Made by a program: the position numbers and the translations under genes
Notes under the pieces: generated by a model
The model's database searches: none
Seen by the model: only the letters and a program-made list of their open reading frames with translations
Told to the model about the DNA's origin: nothing
Source: Saprospiraceae bacterium
GTDB taxonomy: Bacteria; Bacteroidota; Bacteroidia; Chitinophagales; Saprospiraceae
Reading direction: 5' to 3'
DNA length: 64,000 nucleotides
NCBI GenBank assembly: GCA_019187225.1
Contig: JABAQQ010000005.1
Location: 62,001-126,000 of the forward strand
In this document: positions 1 through 8,176 of the stretch, one piece after another
How the letters are laid out: the number at the start of each line of letters is the position of its first letter
Numbering within the stretch: position 1 is the stretch's first letter

Positions 1-395
1 TTCATGTCGGCATAACCCACTCCCTGCACGATAGCGGCCTGACCGCTGTCGTAAAGGTCTTTCAAACCCGTCATTACCGGATGCACGCCCACTTTATCGG
101 GATTGGGCAGGGTATTGTCGAGGTCGAGGTATTTGTTCGCCCCGGAATCAGGGATGCGGATAGAGGGTCGCAAAGCGGCGTACAGGGGATACTGTTGCAC
201 CGGTATAAGCATATTCAAACCGTCGTTGCCGCCTTTGAGTTGGATGAGCACCAGTACGCGGTCTTCCACCCCGTCGCAGGTGGCCATGATCTTTGCGATT
301 TTGCTGTTGGCAAATGGCCGCATGGCATGGCCGTTGACTACGAACGATGATACGCCCGCTGCGGGTAATATTTTGAGAAAGTTTCTTCTTTTCAT
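1..395 (-). CDS. DUF1501 domain-containing secreted protein (partial, N-terminus only)
   Basis: This is the first 131 codons of a protein whose remainder lies beyond the window start. It begins MKRRNFLKILPAAG, a twin-arginine (RRNFLK) Tat-type signal, followed by VLVLIQLKGGNDGLNMLIPV, the hallmark N-terminal stretch of the DUF1501 family, whose members look like sulfatase/alkaline-phosphatase-fold proteins. DUF1501 genes are typically found next to DUF1800 genes, and here the DUF1800 gene lies upstream on the same strand. The family is exported and its biochemical role is not established. The unusual point is the 561 bp spacer from the DUF1800 stop, filled by a tandem-word hairpin. The family call is confident; the function is unknown. 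Confidence 0.85.
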   Translation of the reverse strand, partial: MKRRNFLKILPAAGVSSFVVNGHAMRPFANSKIAKIMATCDGVEDRVLVLIQLKGGNDGLNMLIPVQQYPLYAALRPSIRIPDSGANKYLDLDNTLPNPDKVGVHPVMTGLKDLYDSGQAAIVQGVGYADM

Positions 396-400
396 AATCC

Positions 401-956
401 GTGGATTTGTTGAATTGTGGAATTGGTGGATTGGGGAATTGGTGGATTGGTGGATTGGTGGATTGGTGGATTGGGGATTGGTGGATTGGTGGATTGGGGA
501 TTGGTGGATTGGGGATTGGTGGATTGGGGATTGGTGGATTGGGGATTGGTGGATTGGTGGATTGGTGGATTGGTGGATTGGGGATTGGTGGATTGGGGAA
601 TTGGTGGATTGGGGATTGGTGGATTGGGGATTGGTGGATTGGGGATTGGTGGATTGGGGATTGGTGGATTGGGGATTGGTGAACTGGTCAGCCTTGAGGG
701 TGTTCAATTACCTGCAGAATGGTGTGAAGCATACGCGAAGGGCCTCGGGCAACCGCGTCGAGTTTTCTCGAAAATCTGTGTCAAAAATTTTCAAGTCGTT
801 GATTTTCAGCAACAATAATTGTTATTGACACAGATTTTTGAACATCGTCACCGCGCACCAATTCACCAATCCCCCAATCCCCCAATTCACCAATTCACCA
901 ATCACCAATCCCACCAATCACCAATCCCACCAATCACCAATCCCACCAATCCACCA
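401..956. repeat. Long tandem-word inverted repeat (locus A, GGATTGG words)
   Basis: From about 401 to 690 the plus strand is an almost pure array of GGATTGG(T) words of 7-8 bp. From about 857 to 956 the complementary words (CCAATCC, CCAATCACC) appear and run up to the DUF1800 stop codon at 957-959. The two arms could pair into a very long imperfect hairpin. The middle (691-856) holds a second inverted repeat (AATCTGTGTCAA near 772, TTGACACAGATT near 826) and the string GAGGGTGTTCAA near 696, a core also seen at other loci. The apparent Trp/Gly/Ile-rich reading frames here are translation of the repeat, not genes. The element sits between two same-strand genes that normally form a pair. Confidence 0.9.
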
Positions 957-2609
957 TCAGAGCAATTGATATTCTGCTGAATACATGATGGCATTGATCA
1001 ACCTTCCGAGGGGTATTTTCACCTCGGTGTCGTCGCCGGTATTCAGGTAGTTCTGCCACTCATAGGTCCAGTCGGCAGGCGGCAGCTGGTCGAGGAAAAC
1101 CGTGTTGTAGAAATAATTGAAGCGGTCGGTGTCGGTTTCTTCCGGCAGCAGGTACTCCAGCAGGTCCTGCACCAACACGTACGGATCGGTGGCATCGCTG
1201 ATGACGCCGCTGGTTTTTACCCAATTCGCCGCGTCGAACTGCGCGCCTAAGGGGTCGTCGGGCGAACCGCCGGTGCTCAGTTTGCCGCTCAGGAGCATGG
1301 TGGGTATCTTGTACCGCGCCACGATGGTGCTCGCATTGAACCACTGCCGGTGGAAATCGGGTTCCTGGAAATATCCCGGGTATCCGGATACATCGGGTGG
1401 GAAAAAGAGCGGCATATTGGCCTGTTCGAGCATTCTGCCGAGAACGCCGCGGCCAAAGAACTGAAAATATCCTTCGAGATCGGCGTCGGCGGTGGGCACG
1501 GTCAGTTCGAAGAACGAGATGCCCTGCAAGGCCAGCTCGACCGGCGATTTGATGAGGCCGCCGATGATCTCATCCTTGTTGTCGGAGTCGTCGGCGTCGA
1601 AAAAGTGCTGGCTTTGAAAGAGTTGTTCCAGCACGGGTTTGATCTCGAAGTTACCGGCAATGAAGGTATCGGCGAGGGGTGTGATGATGTCGCTTTCGAT
1701 TTCAGGTGTGATGTAGCGGCTCACGAAGAAGCGGTAGAGCCTGCGGCAGAAGTTTTTGGCCGTTTCGGGTTGGGCAAAGGTCATGTTCACGAAGGCATCG
1801 AGTTCGAGCCACATGCCGTCGGCGTCGGTGGCTGCGGCAATGGTCGTTCCCTGGAACTTGTCGCTGAATTTTTTTTCAAACTCGTCGTGCTGCTCGAAGT
1901 TGACGCCGCCGCGCGGAATATTGGTTTCAGTATCGAGCACATTGCGCTGGCCTTTCACACGAAAGCCGGTCAGGACTTTAGCGGCCTGCACGATGTCGTC
2001 TTCGGTGTAGTTGGTATAATCGCCGGGGCCGATCTGCGGTCCTTTGCCGATGGTGAACAATTCAAAAAACTCGCGGGCAAAGTTCTCGTTGGGATTGTCC
2101 TTCGAGTTTTCCGTATTGTTCAGGTATTTCAGCATGGCGTTGTCCACGACCATCTTGGCGATCAATTTTTTAAAATTGCCCAAAGCGGCCCAGCGCAACA
2201 GCGTCAGATAGTCGAAGTAATGAACGGTCATAAAAGCCGTCATCGCTACGGAATTGAACTGATGGAGAAAGAACGTCATGCGATGGCCGATACCCGGATC
2301 GTTCAGGGCTTCGTTGATCCACCAGCAGGAGAGCCAGGGGCGCAGCTTGAAGTCTTCAGTGGGTGGAAGGCTGCCGGGTGGAAGGCACCAGGTTCCTGGG
2401 GAAGCGCTGCCTTGTGCTTCGTTGGTGTCGTAGATCGGCTGGTCTTGTTGCAAGGGATACAATTGGAGGAGCGAAGCCACCGCCTGGGCTGCCGTTTGCC
2501 CGGCCATTTCGTCTACTTTGGCTTTGGTGTAGCGGTAACTGGTGCGGCGCAGCAAATGCGCTGCATACCGATGACCTAAGGCGCCTTGCATGGGTGTAAG
2601 TGATGCCAT
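957..2609 (-). CDS. DUF1800 domain-containing protein
   Basis: A 550-residue protein with the DUF1800 pattern: an N-terminal HLLRRTSYRYTKAKVDEM segment, a central DNAMLKYLNNTENSKDNPNENFAREFFELFTIGKG motif split here as DNAMLKYLNN and NENFAREFFELFTIG, and ADTFIAGNFEIKPVLEQLFQ followed by PEDVSGYPG-like PPDVSGYPGYF near the C-terminus. DUF1800 proteins are usually exported and encoded beside DUF1501 proteins, as here. No obvious signal peptide is visible at this start, so export is uncertain. Length is normal for the family. The stop codon is immediately followed by the locus A repeat. The molecular function of the family is unknown. Confidence 0.88.
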   Translation of the reverse strand: MASLTPMQGALGHRYAAHLLRRTSYRYTKAKVDEMAGQTAAQAVASLLQLYPLQQDQPIYDTNEAQGSASPGTWCLPPGSLPPTEDFKLRPWLSCWWINEALNDPGIGHRMTFFLHQFNSVAMTAFMTVHYFDYLTLLRWAALGNFKKLIAKMVVDNAMLKYLNNTENSKDNPNENFAREFFELFTIGKGPQIGPGDYTNYTEDDIVQAAKVLTGFRVKGQRNVLDTETNIPRGGVNFEQHDEFEKKFSDKFQGTTIAAATDADGMWLELDAFVNMTFAQPETAKNFCRRLYRFFVSRYITPEIESDIITPLADTFIAGNFEIKPVLEQLFQSQHFFDADDSDNKDEIIGGLIKSPVELALQGISFFELTVPTADADLEGYFQFFGRGVLGRMLEQANMPLFFPPDVSGYPGYFQEPDFHRQWFNASTIVARYKIPTMLLSGKLSTGGSPDDPLGAQFDAANWVKTSGVISDATDPYVLVQDLLEYLLPEETDTDRFNYFYNTVFLDQLPPADWTYEWQNYLNTGDDTEVKIPLGRLINAIMYSAEYQLL

Positions 2610-2689
2610 GTTCGGAAAAATTAAGTGGTTAAAAGAAAAGAAAAAATCGGTTCAAAACGCAGTCGCGACGAAGGAGGCTTACAAGTTGG

Positions 2690-2800
2690 AGATTCGTTTA
2701 GATGGTGATTTGTCTATTTGCCAACTACCCTGTCCGTGAGGGTGTGACATCATAACCAAATCTTCAAATCAACAAATCAACAGACTGGTAAAACAGCCTC
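2690..2800. repeat. Inverted word repeat (locus B, GATTTG words)
   Basis: The left arm contains GGTGATTTGTCTATTTG and the right arm CAAATCTTCAAATCAACAAATCAACAG. The centre has ACCCTGTCCGTGAGGGTGTG, where ACCCT and AGGGT can pair. On the minus strand the element begins GAGGCTGTTTTAC, resembling the outer stems of loci E and K. It lies between the end of the gene at 3143-5101 and the start of the DUF1800 gene, both on the minus strand. It belongs to the same family as loci E, F and K. Confidence 0.7.
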
Positions 2801-2946
2801 GAAAGAAACAAGGTGGGCCATTTGAGGGCGGGATGTTCAGCGCTGACGATTGCCGGCGGCGACTGCGTATTGGACATTCGGATTAAACTGGGGCATTAAC
2901 GAGTCGTTCAGGATTTTATTAAGTGGCGTTTAGTTAAATTTTGAAA

Positions 2947-2984
2947 AAATAAAACGGCGCTCCAGAGGGCAGGAACGCCGTTTT
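2947..2984 (-). terminator. Rho-independent terminator for the 3143-5101 gene
   Basis: AAAACGGCG at 2951-2959 pairs with CGCCGTTTT at 2976-2984, with further pairing of TCC and GGA inside. On the minus strand the stem is followed by TTTTATTTTTTC. It lies about 160 bp past the stop codon of the upstream minus-strand gene, with the locus C hairpin in between. Confidence 0.7.
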
Positions 2985-3020
2985 TATAACCCGAAATGGT
3001 TATTATTAAAAAAAATTAGT

Positions 3021-3125
3021 ATGCAGACAAAATAAATTGACATTGGATGTTGGACATTTTGACCTTGACAGCCAGCCAATCATTTAGTCAAACATCCAAT
3101 GTCAAAAAATCCAATGTCTGCCTGC
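3021..3125. repeat. Inverted word repeat (locus C, GACATTGGATGTT words)
   Basis: The left arm TTGACATTGGATGTT (near 3037-3051) is complementary to AACATCCAATGTCAA (near 3090-3104), and outer GCAGACA pairs with TGTCTGC near 3115-3122. The right arm repeats the word (CATCCAATGTC, TCCAATGTC). It begins about 20 bp past the stop codon of the 3143-5101 gene. It has the same architecture as the other word hairpins but its own word. Confidence 0.75.
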
Positions 3126-3142
3126 TTGTTTTTCGCAAAACA

Positions 3143-5101
3143 TCAGATCTTCAGCAACTTGGTAATACCGAAGCGTCCTCCCTGCGTCACCCGGACGGCG
3201 TAAGTACCCGCCTGCAACTGTTGCACCGGGAGGGTCAATGCCTGGCGTCCCGTTCCGTTTTGCGGCAGGCGATACTGCTGCACGAGATTGCCCATGAGGT
3301 CGAACACTTCCACCTGCGCCGGAGCGCTGCCATCGAAGGTAGCGGATAACAGGACAGTGGAAGAAGCGGGATTGGGCGACAGTGCGAGATCGAATGCCGG
3401 ATCGGCAGAGGGCGGGTCGAACGCGCCGACAAAGGCCGGAATGTCGTCGGTCGGCACCTCGAACCAGTTGATGCTGTTTTCGCTGGCGGCGTGGTTCGCG
3501 CCCCAGCGTTCCGTGCCGGGTATGCCGTCCTGTTGATAAAGTACCCACAATTTATCGCCGCTGATGCGCCGCGGGATGGCCGGCCACACCGACTCGATGA
3601 ACGGAATGAATTCCTCCGCAATGTAGGGAGTCGCCGTCAGTTCATAGGGATCGCTCCAGGTTGTGCCATAGTCGGTTGTCTTCATCGCATACAGGTGGCG
3701 GTAGTACTGGTCTTTTTCGGCGCCCCAGTCTGAGCGGTACGATTCGTGGAGGGCGGAATAAACGAGGTAAATCACGCCGTTTTCGTCAATGCCCGTCGTG
3801 GCGAAGCTGGACAAGCTGTTGTAATACGGGCCGATGGCGGCTGCACCGCCGGTGATGGTGAGCGCCGTATCGCCGTTGTAATCCAGGGCGCCGGTAATAA
3901 TGCTGATAGCATCGGGGCCATATGTTTCATTCCAGTAACACAGACCGTTCATGCCCGGGTAGTAGAAGGTGTTGGCTGCCGGGTCGGTATCTATATAGTA
4001 CATCCGGCCAAACCAGATGTGCGCCTGTGCGCCGTCGTCTATGAGCAGGGAACCGAAGCCATCGGAGCTGAAAACAGCCAGGTGAGCTGTGTCGGGAGTA
4101 TTCGGGTCAATATAACCGATGTCGTCAATCGTATAGGAGTCGCCATCCGCGCCGGCGTAATTCTCCAGCGCATCGGGGAAATCAACGACGGTGGTTTGCT
4201 CCCAGGAATCGCCGTTGTCGTACGACTTGAAAAACAACAGATCGTTCCAGTCGGGGAAAATCGCCACGCCGACGGTCTCGCCGTTCACATCAATGGTGTA
4301 GGAATCGGCTGCGAGCGTTTTGATTTTCGAGCTGTCCAATCCGGGGATGACGGTTTGTTTTTTGTCCCAGGTCAGTCCGCCGTCGGTCGAGCGCCAGTAG
4401 AACAACTGTCCGTTGACAACGCCCTGGTAGAGGGCGCCCCCGTTGGCCGTAGGTGTCGAGATGGCGATGACGTGCACGGTCTTTCCATTCTGACCGCCGA
4501 CGGCAACGCGTGGCCAGAGGCAACCCACGCCGGCGGGGTTTTCGAGATCCGATTCCGTCCAGGTCGTTTCGCCCGGACCTTTGCGCGACACGTGGATTTT
4601 ATATGGATGCGATGGTGTGTAGTGCGCCACTGCGATCTCCGTCCCGTCGCTGAGCCGGGCGGCTGCCGGGAAACCCGTGCGTATGGCTTCGATGCGGCTG
4701 CTCACTAAAGGCCAACTGCCACCCTCGCGCACATTATAGCCCGTGCCGCGTTCGGCGAATGTGCCGGCAGCGCCGCCGAGGTCGGTGGCATAGATCCAGG
4801 TCGCCACAGGATTGCCCTCGTCGTTGGCAAAGATGCGGGATGGCATACAGCCGTAACTCTGTGCATCCCAGGTGGTGATGGCCACCACTTCGTCGTCGCG
4901 GTAGGAAACGGCCGGGTTGACGATGGGGCTGGGGTTTTCGGGTTCGGGCAGGTATTGCTCACTGGGGAGCGCAGTCGTTTTCAGGTAAGGGGCGGGTTGC
5001 AGATCTTGCGCCGCCGGGATTTTGCCCGAAAATTTGGTTTGCGCCAACAGAACGCCGGCCCATGCAAAGCAAAGGAGGGTGCATAAGTATTTTGCCTTCA
5101 T
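3143..5101 (-). CDS. T9SS type A cargo protein, sialidase/BNR-propeller-like
   Basis: A secreted protein of about 652 residues. I chose the start MKAKYLCTLLCFAWAGVLLAQ at 5101 because it gives a clean signal peptide; a longer frame exists upstream but begins with a non-signal stretch. The body has repeated blade-like segments with Asp-box-type wording (STDGGLTWDKKQ, SYDNGDSWEQ, TTDYGTTWSDP), suggesting a six-bladed propeller as in sialidase-like exoproteins. The C-terminus is a T9SS type A tail: LALSPNPASS, VEVFDLMGNLVQQ, LQAGTYAVRV, ending GITKLLKI. I see no catalytic RIP motif, so true sialidase activity is not claimed. A terminator lies downstream at 2947-2984. Confidence 0.8.
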   Translation of the reverse strand: MKAKYLCTLLCFAWAGVLLAQTKFSGKIPAAQDLQPAPYLKTTALPSEQYLPEPENPSPIVNPAVSYRDDEVVAITTWDAQSYGCMPSRIFANDEGNPVATWIYATDLGGAAGTFAERGTGYNVREGGSWPLVSSRIEAIRTGFPAAARLSDGTEIAVAHYTPSHPYKIHVSRKGPGETTWTESDLENPAGVGCLWPRVAVGGQNGKTVHVIAISTPTANGGALYQGVVNGQLFYWRSTDGGLTWDKKQTVIPGLDSSKIKTLAADSYTIDVNGETVGVAIFPDWNDLLFFKSYDNGDSWEQTTVVDFPDALENYAGADGDSYTIDDIGYIDPNTPDTAHLAVFSSDGFGSLLIDDGAQAHIWFGRMYYIDTDPAANTFYYPGMNGLCYWNETYGPDAISIITGALDYNGDTALTITGGAAAIGPYYNSLSSFATTGIDENGVIYLVYSALHESYRSDWGAEKDQYYRHLYAMKTTDYGTTWSDPYELTATPYIAEEFIPFIESVWPAIPRRISGDKLWVLYQQDGIPGTERWGANHAASENSINWFEVPTDDIPAFVGAFDPPSADPAFDLALSPNPASSTVLLSATFDGSAPAQVEVFDLMGNLVQQYRLPQNGTGRQALTLPVQQLQAGTYAVRVTQGGRFGITKLLKI

Positions 5102-5325
5102 AAAATGATGATTTTGAAAAAAATTAAAAAAGGAAAAAGAAGTGTTGAAACGGGGCAAAAAAACAGCTGAAAGCTATGAACTTGTTAGTCATGTTGGAAA
5201 AACCTTTTAGCCCGGATGTAAAAATTTGACTGAAATAACTAATCTTCAAAAACAATTTTACTAATAATCAGATATTTAAAGAACCTTTTTGACCTAAATT
5301 GGAGGGCATATTTATGATTTCTTAG
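5102..5325. other. Intergenic region, AT-rich, no gene seen
   Basis: This is the leader of the 3143-5101 gene and the space after the small lipoprotein gene. It is AT-rich with poly-A runs. No reading frame with family features and no clear TAnnTTTG promoter box was found. Confidence 0.5.
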
Positions 5326-5368
5326 AAAAAAAAAGGCCAAACGATGTTTTTATGGTCGCTTAGCCTTG
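5326..5368 (-). terminator. Rho-independent terminator for the 5391-5867 lipoprotein gene
   Basis: Read on the minus strand, AAGGCTAAGCG pairs with CGTTTGGCCTT (11 bp including two G-U pairs) and is followed by a run of nine T. It starts 23 bp after the lipoprotein stop codon. Confidence 0.8.
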
Positions 5369-5390
5369 AAAAACATATATGATCCTATAA

Positions 5391-5867
5391 CTAATCACAT
5401 ATATATTCCCCTAAATTACAATTATTAATGACCAAACTTCTAACTTCTCCAGCTTGTAATGCTATATTCCAAATACGGGGATAGGGAGGGCAGCAGCTCA
5501 ACGAGATGGTTACTTTTATACTATCCGCTGGATTTGTTGCGGTATTGATTATCCCAAAACGATAGGGGAATGAAATCGAAGTATCCGTTCCGGGGTTGCC
5601 TTGTGTGCCAATGAAGTTGCCTCCACAATCGGTACAAATATTTGTTCCTTCCCAACCACAGACCTTCAAAGTTGTAGGCTCTCCTGCAATTTGGCTGATT
5701 GTAATGTCGCATGCCCTTTCAGAAACACTGCCATCACCCACCTCTGAAGCAGGTTCAATTAATACTTCTTTTTTCTGGAATGCAGGTGGTTTTTGGCATG
5801 ACTGAAGATAAATAAAGGTTACAACTATTGCTGCCAAAAGTAGTGGGAAAAGGGAAGATTTTTTCAT
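5391..5867 (-). CDS. Small hypothetical lipoprotein
   Basis: A 158-residue protein starting MKKSSLFPLLLAAIVVTFIYLQSC, a type II signal peptide with lipobox LQSC at residues 21-24. The mature part is cysteine-rich for its size (CDITIS, KVCGWEGTNICTDCGG, SLSCCPPYP, NNCNLGEYICD), so disulfides are likely in the periplasm or outside the outer membrane. I do not recognise a family. It is transcribed away from the T9SS gene at 6120 and has its own terminator at 5326-5368, so it is probably monocistronic. Confidence 0.7.
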   Translation of the reverse strand: MKKSSLFPLLLAAIVVTFIYLQSCQKPPAFQKKEVLIEPASEVGDGSVSERACDITISQIAGEPTTLKVCGWEGTNICTDCGGNFIGTQGNPGTDTSISFPYRFGIINTATNPADSIKVTISLSCCPPYPRIWNIALQAGEVRSLVINNCNLGEYICD

Positions 5868-6071
5868 ATCAAATAATTTTAGTACGTGAATAAATCAGTT
5901 TTTGAGCCAGAAATATGCCTTATCAAAATAAATTTATTGGGGTAAAAGATGAATCATTAGGATTAAATTTGACATCTTACTAATGATTCGATGCGTAATT
6001 TTGAAAACGTACTCATTTTGTAAAAATTTTCCCAACAAACGGTTTTGAGTTTTAAAATTTCTGAATTGTCA

Positions 6072-6079
6072 TACATTTG
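6072..6079 (+). promoter_or_regulatory. Candidate -7 box (TACATTTG) for the 6120 gene
   Basis: TACATTTG matches the Bacteroidota -7 consensus TAnnTTTG and lies 40 bp before the start codon. The nearest TTTG upstream is 24 bp away, longer than usual, so the -33 element is doubtful. Confidence 0.4.
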
Positions 6080-6119
6080 CCCGGCAAACATTTCATGAAA
6101 TTCTAAAATCTTCCGTGTT

Positions 6120-7913
6120 ATGAAAAGAATTTTCCTACTGTCTGAGAAGGCAGCATTACTTTGTTTTTGCTTTTTCTTCATTACTCTTGTTGCGAATGCT
6201 CAGACAGGTACCGAAGATGACGGCTTTACCGTGCGTATTACTTCACCAGCAAGCATTGCGCAAGATATCTCCTATGGTTACTTAGACTGCGGTTGGTTGG
6301 GCACTGCCGGTTTTGGACCTGATGTTACGGAGGATACTTGCGGCGTTGTTGTATGGGCGATGCCGGATTCCCTCGGTTGCGCTCCCTTGCCCGCTGGAAG
6401 TCTCGATGGCAAGATCGCACTGATCCGCCGTGGAAACTGTGGCTTCAGTCTTAAGATCTACCACGCCCAACAGGCTGGCGCAAAGGCTGCGATCATTCTG
6501 AATCACTATACCAATCCGCTCGACGGACCCTGTGAAGCCAGGATTAACGATACTCAATACTTCGGCGGCATGTCGGGCCTCGACAGCGCTTCCGCAGTGA
6601 ACATTCCCGCCATCTTCCTGCAGCGCCAGACCGGCGAGGCCATCGACGGCGCACTGCAGGCCGGCGAAACGGTGGAGGTCTGCTTTATTTTCCCGCGCAT
6701 GCAGAATCAAACGGCGGTGTACCACTATGCCACGCCGCTCAGCCAGGTGGACACCATCGGTACCGGTATCATGAGCGTCCTTTTCACGAACCGCAGCGAC
6801 AATACGCTGACCGACGCCGTGGTGAAGGCCGATATCGAATCGCCGACGGGCAACATTACGACGCTTTCGGTCACGATCCCGTCGCTCGATCCCGATTCTT
6901 CGCAGACCGTTGATTTCGAGGAATTTGTCCCCGAACAAGTGGTCGGCAAGTTCAAAGTCACGTTCAGCAACAGCGTCTTCACTGAGTCACGCGACACGCT
7001 GGTCACCTACTTCGAGCACACCGATTACACTTTCGCTACCGACAACCTGGTGGTTGATCCGCTGGGCGTGGGTGTGAGCAACTCCGACTTTATCACCGGC
7101 AACTTTATTCACCAGAGCGCCGGACTCTGCGTCACGGGCGACAATGGCGGCCTCGCTACCTATGTAACATTCGGCCTGGCCAACGTGGACACCGTCTGGT
7201 CATCCTTGGGCGATGATGCCAATACCGTGAGTATCATTGTGTACGATGCCGATGCGAATGAGGATGGCTTCCTCGATATAGAGAATAACTTTGACGACCT
7301 GCAGGGTCAGGAAATTGGCTTCGGCACCTACATCATGTCGGGCAACGAGCCGGTGGACAGCCTCTTCAGCGTAGCGGTATTCGATGCCAATGACCCGTCG
7401 TTTCCTGTGCCGCTCAAGCCAAACCATGCCTATTATGTATCGTTGTTCTACGACGGCACCAACGCGGGCACCGGCCGCTGCCTGCGCTACAGCAATACGC
7501 TCGATGTGCCCTACGCCATTAATTTGACGACACCGCTTGCCGTGGGGTCGCCCACCGGACTTGGTTTCTTCAGCGGTTATAACGGCGCCAAGATCATCCA
7601 TCGCCTGCAACTGCAAGGTTTCGATCCGCTCAATGCCAAGGAGCAAAAACCGCTCGACGTGGCCAAATACAAAGTCACGCCCAACCCGGCTACCGATGTG
7701 GTTCGCCTCGACCTGAAACTGGCAGAGGTCAACAAATCTGTAACGGTATCTTTGATTGACTGGAACGGCCGTATTGCCCGCTCGCAGACGGTGAAAGAAT
7801 TCCAGAACGGTCAACTGACCTTCCAGGTCAATGACCTGCCTTCCGGATATTACCTCGCCTGGATTCGCACCAGCGAAGGCGCAGCGATCGCGAAAGTGGC
7901 AATTTGCCACTGA
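6120..7913 (+). CDS. T9SS type A cargo protein with protease-associated (PA) domain
   Basis: A 597-residue secreted protein. Residues 1-27 are a signal peptide ending VANAQ. Residues about 40-190 look like a PA domain: GKIALIRRGNCGFSLKIYHA followed by QQAGAKAAIILNHYTNP and VNIPAIFLQRQTGEAI. The middle has beta-rich, CARDB-like segments. The C-terminus is a T9SS type A tail: YKVTPNPATDVVRLDL, VSLIDWNGRIARS, LPSGYYLAWIRT. No protease catalytic motif is present, so it is a PA-containing surface or secreted protein rather than a proven peptidase. It converges on the PrsW gene across hairpin locus E. Confidence 0.85.
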   Translation: MKRIFLLSEKAALLCFCFFFITLVANAQTGTEDDGFTVRITSPASIAQDISYGYLDCGWLGTAGFGPDVTEDTCGVVVWAMPDSLGCAPLPAGSLDGKIALIRRGNCGFSLKIYHAQQAGAKAAIILNHYTNPLDGPCEARINDTQYFGGMSGLDSASAVNIPAIFLQRQTGEAIDGALQAGETVEVCFIFPRMQNQTAVYHYATPLSQVDTIGTGIMSVLFTNRSDNTLTDAVVKADIESPTGNITTLSVTIPSLDPDSSQTVDFEEFVPEQVVGKFKVTFSNSVFTESRDTLVTYFEHTDYTFATDNLVVDPLGVGVSNSDFITGNFIHQSAGLCVTGDNGGLATYVTFGLANVDTVWSSLGDDANTVSIIVYDADANEDGFLDIENNFDDLQGQEIGFGTYIMSGNEPVDSLFSVAVFDANDPSFPVPLKPNHAYYVSLFYDGTNAGTGRCLRYSNTLDVPYAINLTTPLAVGSPTGLGFFSGYNGAKIIHRLQLQGFDPLNAKEQKPLDVAKYKVTPNPATDVVRLDLKLAEVNKSVTVSLIDWNGRIARSQTVKEFQNGQLTFQVNDLPSGYYLAWIRTSEGAAIAKVAICH

Positions 7914-7935
7914 TCCTTGTTGAATTGAAATGACA

Positions 7936-8075
7936 GGAGGCTGTCTCATAAGTCTGTTTATTCGTTTATTCGTGGATTTGTTTATTTGAAAATGACCCTT
8001 ATTATGAGGGTGTTGCAAAACAAACAAATCCACGAATAAACAAATCACCGGCTTGTGAGACGGCCTCTTTTTTTT
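7936..8075. repeat. Long word hairpin / bidirectional terminator (locus E)
   Basis: The outer stem GAGGCTGTCTCATAAG (from about 7938) pairs with CTTGTGAGACGGCCTC (to about 8067), followed by eight T. Inside, GTTTATTCGTGGATTTGTTTATTTG-type words pair with their complement at 8021-8047. The loop region carries GACCCTTATTATGAGGGTGT, whose ACCCT/AGGGT can pair. It sits between convergent genes, so it probably terminates transcription from both sides. The outer stem is nearly identical to that of locus K, 38.6 kb away. Confidence 0.9.
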
Positions 8076-8124
8076 AAGATATTAAGAGTCTGATAAAACA
8101 GAACAATCTTAAAGCAGATTTTAC

Positions 8125-8176
8125 ACCCCTGCCACTGCCACTGCCCACTGCCACTGCCACTGCTACTGCCCACTGC
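8125..8176. repeat. CAGTGG tandem array overlapping the PrsW stop codon
   Basis: A short array of CAGTGG/CAGTGGG words (minus strand sense) covers the last codons of the PrsW gene (Ser-Ser-Gly-Gln-stop) and the bases just after it. There is no complementary arm nearby. Confidence 0.75.

Noticed and set aside
103-828. Open frames rich in Trp, Ile and Gly over the locus A repeat
   Set aside because: They are translations of a GGATTGG word array in three frames, with no start context or family features.
5963-6181. A 72-codon minus-strand open frame over the 6120 gene start
   Set aside because: It overlaps the promoter and signal-peptide region of a clear plus-strand gene and has no family features.
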